Source: an uncultured Bacteroidales bacterium
GTDB lineage: Bacteria > Bacteroidota > Bacteroidia > Bacteroidales > Paludibacteraceae
Reading direction: 5' to 3'
DNA length: 64,000 bases
NCBI GenBank assembly: GCA_945921355.1
Contig: CAMEKM010000003.1
Location: 1-64,000 of the forward strand
Below are positions 59,891 through 64,000 of the stretch, piece by piece (the first letter of the stretch is position 1; the number at the start of each line of letters is the position of its first letter). Position numbers and translations under genes: made by a program. The notes beneath the pieces are model-generated. The model saw only the letters and a program-made list of their open reading frames with translations. It did not search any database and was not told the origin of the DNA.

Positions 59891-61099
59891 TCATTTACGA
59901 TTGTTGGTAATTATTTCTTCAAAAAATTGTTGAATATGTTGTGCTTGTTTGATATTGCTTTTGTTCTCCAATACAAATTTTTGTGCAGTCATTCCTTTCA
60001 GTTGCAGTTCATCGCTTGGGAGCGAAAGAGTTTCTAATAATTTATCTCTAAAACCTTGTTCACTTTCTTCTTCAAATGTAAATAAATGCGAGTAGTATTC
60101 TTCGGGTATTCCGCATAATTTAGTGGTTAATACGGGAGTACCAGATAGCATGTATTCTGTCGTTTTGGATGGGAAGGAATATTTTACAAGTTCTTGATTA
60201 GACAGGCGTGGATTAACTAATAATGAGGCTTGTTGTTCAGCTTTGATGATCTCCTCGTTGCTTACCACTCCCTTGTATTTTATTCTAGCATCTTGTTCTT
60301 GATATGCCAGCAATTGCTTGACGAATTTGCCATCCCCATATATATGCAACTCAACATCCTTTAGCGGAAGTTCCATAAATGCTTTGAGCAAGGTATCAAA
60401 ACCATACTCTGCTTCTATTGCACCTGCATACATGACAATACGGGATGTATTGGTTGGCAATATTGGCTGAGATTTGAACTTGTGATCCACCGACCCCTCC
60501 ATCACAATATAGGGTTTTTGCAGTGGATTATATTTGTCGTTCATATATTTGGTCAAAAACACAAATCCGTCATATTGCTTAATGCTATTTCGCTGGCTAC
60601 GCACACGCATCTTAAAAAAAATGTTCCACCACCATTTACTGGTGTCTTTTGCTATTGTCACAGGAGGAGCAATCATGTCGGTGAGCATCATGCATGTAGG
60701 TATGTTTAGCAATTTCGCTGCTGCCACACTACCTTTACTGCTGCTGTTGGCAAAGATATCGCATAATATGATTTTGTCACCTTTTGTTTTTAATGCCCAT
60801 TTTATCGTATAAATAAATGATGATAGGATGTAAAAAAGTTGGCACACAATAGGCACTTGTATAATGGGTAAATAGGTATATTGTATATTCTCAAAGCATT
60901 CTTTGTGATGATGCGAGAATATGGCCTGTTCTATAATAATGTTACTTAGTACATTTACCTTGCTATTATTATGCACAAATCCTTCTAAAATAAGACGAGA
61001 AAACTTAACAATCTGAATGCCAGGATTCTTGCCCGTTTTTTGTATGATTGTATTTATTGTATGACTAGGGCAACATTTACCCACAAAAAGTATATGCAT
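59891..61099 (-). CDS. Family 4-type glycosyltransferase
   Basis: A GT-B enzyme with the C-terminal nucleotide-sugar site (RIVMYAGAIEAEYGFDTLLKA, ELHIYGDGKF, SFPSKTTEYMLSGTPVLTTKL). The N-terminal domain includes a hydrophobic stretch (LFYILSSFIYTIKWAL), suggesting membrane contact. 402 residues. It transfers a hexose or derivative to the growing unit. Confidence 0.85.
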   Translation of the reverse strand: MHILFVGKCCPSHTINTIIQKTGKNPGIQIVKFSRLILEGFVHNNSKVNVLSNIIIEQAIFSHHHKECFENIQYTYLPIIQVPIVCQLFYILSSFIYTIKWALKTKGDKIILCDIFANSSSKGSVAAAKLLNIPTCMMLTDMIAPPVTIAKDTSKWWWNIFFKMRVRSQRNSIKQYDGFVFLTKYMNDKYNPLQKPYIVMEGSVDHKFKSQPILPTNTSRIVMYAGAIEAEYGFDTLLKAFMELPLKDVELHIYGDGKFVKQLLAYQEQDARIKYKGVVSNEEIIKAEQQASLLVNPRLSNQELVKYSFPSKTTEYMLSGTPVLTTKLCGIPEEYYSHLFTFEEESEQGFRDKLLETLSLPSDELQLKGMTAQKFVLENKSNIKQAQHIQQFFEEIITNNRK

Positions 61100-61130
61100 A
61101 TAATAATTTTTCTCTATATATGTTACACAA

Positions 61131-62348
61131 CTATTCTTCCATCAATTGTTGATATATTCGTATATAATTTTCTGCCATGACCTCTTTTGCGTATATAGCG
61201 CATGCTGAGTCGGAAATCTCTTGACGCTGAAATTGTATATCCAAAAATTTTTCCACGGTTGATTGCAGTGCATCCATGTCTCCATGTTCCACAAATTCGC
61301 TATAGTTACTCAGCGAGATTTGCTCTGGTGCTCCAGCCTGAAATCCTACTATAGGGGTCCCGCATGATAGACTCTCGGCACATACCATTGAGAACGTTTC
61401 TTTTTTGCTAGTCAAAACGGTGATGTCTGCAGCAGAATATAGTTGTGACAAACGGGTACTATCCTCCACCGACCCTAATACGATCATATTGTCTGGCACT
61501 TGAGGTGCTGGGCCAAAGGTAGGACCAGCCACAACAAATTTAACATGAGGCATCTTCTTTGCCAACTCAATCACATAAATTCCACCCTTGAGATTCAATG
61601 GATTACCTGTGAAGTTGGGCGTGACATGAAATACCATTTTCTCATTATCGGATATCCCCAATTGATGACGAATATCAGTTTTGCTCCAGTAATGAAAAAC
61701 CTCTGTATCTAATCCATTATAGACTACTTCGTGTTTCTTACCAGACAAGATTGGTGATTGTGAAGCACGGTCTTTCAACCATGGTGATACGGATACTACA
61801 ACCAAGTTCTTGTCAAAACCTTGGAATGCTTTTTTCATCCTACGCCATGAATAAGCTGTGGCATCTATCCCCAGTGAACGCGTTTCTTGTTTCAACCTTG
61901 GACATTTTCCACAACCCGTTTTCCAACGCTCACACTCCAATGCATGACCACAGTTGGCGGTGTACATGAATTCTGCATGTAATGTCAGAACCGTCTTGAT
62001 TTTGTGTTTGTTGAAGTAGGTAATCAGTTTATATATGTTTACAAATGCATTGTTGATACATTGTAGATGAACAATATCTGGTTTCTCTTCTTGGATAATG
62101 CGTATTAGTTTGCGAGTAGAATAGATATGTCCACCATACATGATGCCAGATATGCGTGCCCATGCTCGATTGATACGACTCAAGCGTTCGGTACATATTT
62201 TATATATACCATTTCCGTCTATCAATGGACCACGACCATAGCAGACGATAGACTGATGTTGTTTTTGCAAGAGTACAGTATGTATATCATGTGTGATTTT
62301 ACCTGTACTCCATAGAGGATAAACGCTATTGACTTGTAATACTTTCAT
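61131..62348 (-). CDS. Family 4 glycosyltransferase with Cys cluster
   Basis: A GT-B enzyme (PDIVHLQCINN, VVYNGLDTEVFHY, KETFSMVCAESLSCGTPIVGFQAG). The segment HAEFMYTANCGHALECERWKTGCGKCP contains four cysteines, a pattern found in a subset of GT4 enzymes and possibly zinc-binding. The start is taken at 62348, where ATG overlaps the previous stop (TAATG), instead of 62363. 405 residues. Directly after the UDP-FucNAc gene, it could be the FucNAc transferase, but this is inference. Confidence 0.86.
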   Translation of the reverse strand: MKVLQVNSVYPLWSTGKITHDIHTVLLQKQHQSIVCYGRGPLIDGNGIYKICTERLSRINRAWARISGIMYGGHIYSTRKLIRIIQEEKPDIVHLQCINNAFVNIYKLITYFNKHKIKTVLTLHAEFMYTANCGHALECERWKTGCGKCPRLKQETRSLGIDATAYSWRRMKKAFQGFDKNLVVVSVSPWLKDRASQSPILSGKKHEVVYNGLDTEVFHYWSKTDIRHQLGISDNEKMVFHVTPNFTGNPLNLKGGIYVIELAKKMPHVKFVVAGPTFGPAPQVPDNMIVLGSVEDSTRLSQLYSAADITVLTSKKETFSMVCAESLSCGTPIVGFQAGAPEQISLSNYSEFVEHGDMDALQSTVEKFLDIQFQRQEISDSACAIYAKEVMAENYIRIYQQLMEE

Positions 62349-63541
62349 TATTCTTTTCTCCAAACCATCTTGTTCACAATGCCTGTGTATGATTGGATTA
62401 TTTTTACTACTTTGGTGCTTACATTCTCATCGGTATATACAGGCACAGGAGTTCCATAATCTCCATTATTTACTAACTCTACGGCTGTATCAACCGCTTG
62501 CAATAGGCTCTTCTCATCAATACCCGCTATGATAAAACCAGCTTTGTCCAGCGACTCTGGACGCTCCGTACTGGTGCGAATACATATAGCTGGGAATGGA
62601 TGACCAACACTCGTAAAGAAACTACTCTCTTCAGGTAGTGTGCCAGAATCTGATACCACTGCAAAAGCATTCATTTGCAAGCAGTTGTAATCATGGAATC
62701 CCAATGGCTCGTGTTGAATCACACGCTTATCCAATTCAAATCCGCTGGCGTCCAATCGCTTGCGTGAGCGAGGGTGGCAGCTATACAAAATAGGCATGTC
62801 GTATTTCTCCGCCATTTTGTTAATCGCATTGAAGAGCGAATTGAAATTCTTCTCCGTATCAATATTCTCCTCTCTATGAGCAGAAAGCAAAATGTATTTT
62901 CCTTTCTCTAATCCCAATCGTTGATGAATGTCACTTGCCTCTATCTCTGTCAAGTTCTCATGTAATACTTCTGCCATAGGCGAACCTGTTACATAAGTAC
63001 GCTCTTTTGGCAATCCGCAGTCCGCAAGGTATCTACGTGCGTGCTCTGAATAAGCCAAGTTGACATCGGAAATGATATCCACAATACGGCGATTGGTTTC
63101 CTCTGGCAGACATTCGTCCTTGCAGCGGTTACCAGCTTCCATGTGGAAAATAGGAATATGCAATCGTTTTGCGCCAATCACACTCAAGCATGAGTTGGTG
63201 TCTCCCAAAACCAATACGGCATCTGGCTTGATAGCCACCATCAATTTATATGAAGCAGCAATAATATTACCCATTGTCGAACCCAAATCATCGCCCACAG
63301 CATCCATATACACCTCTGGTTCTGCCAATTTGAGATCATGGAAGAAGATACCATTGAGGGTATAATCATAATTTTGACCCGTATGTGCCAAAATAGTGTC
63401 AAAATATTTACGACATTTGTTGATTACCGCTGCCAATCGAATAATCTCTGGACGTGTGCCTACGATAATCAATAATTTCAATTTGCCATTGTTGGCAAAA
63501 GAGACATTGCTATAATCTGTTCTTAATTCCATAATCTTCAA
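62348..63541 (-). CDS. UDP-N-acetylhexosamine 2-epimerase, FnlC/CapG-WecB family
   Basis: VGTRPEIIRLAAVI, HTGQNYD, HMEAGNRCKDECLPEETNRRI and SDSGTLPEESSFF are the epimerase marks. The adjacent CapF/FnlB homologue shows that this one is probably the last step of UDP-N-acetyl-L-fucosamine synthesis (CapG/FnlC/WbjD) and not plain WecB. 397 residues, cytoplasmic. It is 3 nt after its partner. Confidence 0.87.
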   Translation of the reverse strand: MKIMELRTDYSNVSFANNGKLKLLIIVGTRPEIIRLAAVINKCRKYFDTILAHTGQNYDYTLNGIFFHDLKLAEPEVYMDAVGDDLGSTMGNIIAASYKLMVAIKPDAVLVLGDTNSCLSVIGAKRLHIPIFHMEAGNRCKDECLPEETNRRIVDIISDVNLAYSEHARRYLADCGLPKERTYVTGSPMAEVLHENLTEIEASDIHQRLGLEKGKYILLSAHREENIDTEKNFNSLFNAINKMAEKYDMPILYSCHPRSRKRLDASGFELDKRVIQHEPLGFHDYNCLQMNAFAVVSDSGTLPEESSFFTSVGHPFPAICIRTSTERPESLDKAGFIIAGIDEKSLLQAVDTAVELVNNGDYGTPVPVYTDENVSTKVVKIIQSYTGIVNKMVWRKE

Positions 63542-63544
63542 TTT

Positions 63545-64000
63545 TTATACGGGTAAAAAGAATGTATCAGGTTTGTTGGGATTAAAAATCTCATTGCAGT
63601 ACATCACGGTCACCAAATCATGCGTATCAGAGAGATTGATAATGTTATGCGTGTAACCTGGCAGCATATGGATACATTGAATATCCTCCCCAGTTACCTC
63701 AAACTCAATCACTTCTTCTGAGTCAATACGGCGTTGTTGAATCAATCCGTGTCCACTCACCACGATAAAGAACTCCCATTTGGTATTGTGCCAATGTTGT
63801 CCTTTGGTGATGCCAGGCTTAGAGATATTTATACTCACTTGACCACAATTCAGCGTATGTACCAACTCCGTAAACGAACCACGTTGATCAATATTCATCT
63901 TTAGTGGGAATGCTACTTTCTCTTTTGGCAAGTAACTCAAATAGGTAGAGTATAATTTCTTTGCCAATGAGTTTTCTGGTATCTCAGGAATAGTCAAAGT
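63545..64000 (-). CDS. CapF/FnlB-type bifunctional epimerase-reductase, C-terminal cupin part (cut by window edge)
   Basis: The frame is open through the right edge. ENSLAKKLYSTYLSYLP marks the end of the reductase domain. The cupin domain (DQRGSFTELVHT, GQVSINISKPGITKGQHWHNTKWEFF, LPGYTHNIINL) has the zinc-binding histidines of CapF. CapF makes UDP-2-acetamido-2,6-dideoxy-L-talose in the route to UDP-L-FucNAc. The CapE/FnlA dehydratase is expected beyond the edge. Confidence 0.88.
   Translation of the reverse strand, partial: TLTIPEIPENSLAKKLYSTYLSYLPKEKVAFPLKMNIDQRGSFTELVHTLNCGQVSINISKPGITKGQHWHNTKWEFFIVVSGHGLIQQRRIDSEEVIEFEVTGEDIQCIHMLPGYTHNIINLSDTHDLVTVMYCNEIFNPNKPDTFFLPV

Noticed and set aside
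45620-64000. UpxY/UpxZ antitermination genes of a Bacteroides-type capsule locus
   Set aside because: None seen in the window; the upstream end of the locus lies beyond the right edge, so absence cannot be concluded.

Overview
The window is a contiguous piece of a Bacteroidota chromosome, most likely order Bacteroidales. The evidence is: nine promoters of the Bacteroidetes -33/-7 type (TTTG or CTTG, exactly 20 nt, TAnnTTTG); the lysS-gpsA-pgi gene order; an OmpA/PD40 protein resembling PorE of type IX secretion; a subtilase with a type IX-like C-terminal tail; reverse rubrerythrin; and many lipoproteins with Bacteroidetes domain types. The species cannot be named from the sequence. No insertion sequence, prophage or CRISPR array was seen.

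Layout. 1-2.8 kb: lysS (partial), gpsA, pgi. 2.9-7.1 kb: reverse-strand genes for a secreted transglutaminase-like protein, a thioredoxin-like protein and an AAA ATPase. 7.4-12.1 kb: a reverse-strand operon of five exported proteins (LPP20-like, DUF5683-like, carboxypeptidase-regulatory-like lipoproteins). 12.2-12.6 kb: a promoter- and terminator-bounded region that looks like an about 420-nt structured non-coding RNA. 12.8-16.6 kb: HAD phosphatase, beta-CASP hydrolase, rubrerythrin, superoxide dismutase. 16.7-21.2 kb: operon cdd-lptF/G-ribBA-secreted protein. 21.2-21.9 kb: a 713-bp non-coding interval with two outward promoters inside a 55-bp inverted repeat. 21.9-31.7 kb: amidase-like protein, rlmD, subtilase, dnaE. 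Then tRNA-Pro(UGG), a small membrane protein plus PorE-like protein, thyA, folA, an S9 peptidase, fabG, two nucleotide-sugar dehydrogenases, a UbiA enzyme with a radical SAM enzyme, ferritin and a TlpA-like lipoprotein. 44.6-64 kb: ftsY, then a large reverse-strand surface-polysaccharide locus that runs off the right edge.

The polysaccharide locus has two parts. The upstream part (right side) makes UDP-L-FucNAc (CapF/FnlB and CapG/FnlC homologues) and carries glycosyltransferases, a Wzx flippase, a Wzy polymerase and a pyruvyltransferase. The downstream part has its own promoter at 55.2 kb. It combines a 4-amino-sugar pathway (PglF, PglE, PglD and PglC-like) with two acyl carrier proteins, a KAS III, two ketoreductase-like SDRs and an AMP-forming ligase. 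The simplest reading is a dedicated pathway that builds an unusual acyl group and places it on the 4-amino group of the first sugar.

Other notable signals are: a shared 17-bp motif resembling a sigma-54 -24/-12 promoter ahead of rubrerythrin, SOD and ferritin; heptanucleotide tandem repeats at several loci, one of which encodes the linker between the two RibBA domains; and the candidate ncRNA, whose 5' end can pair with its 3' region in competition with a local hairpin.
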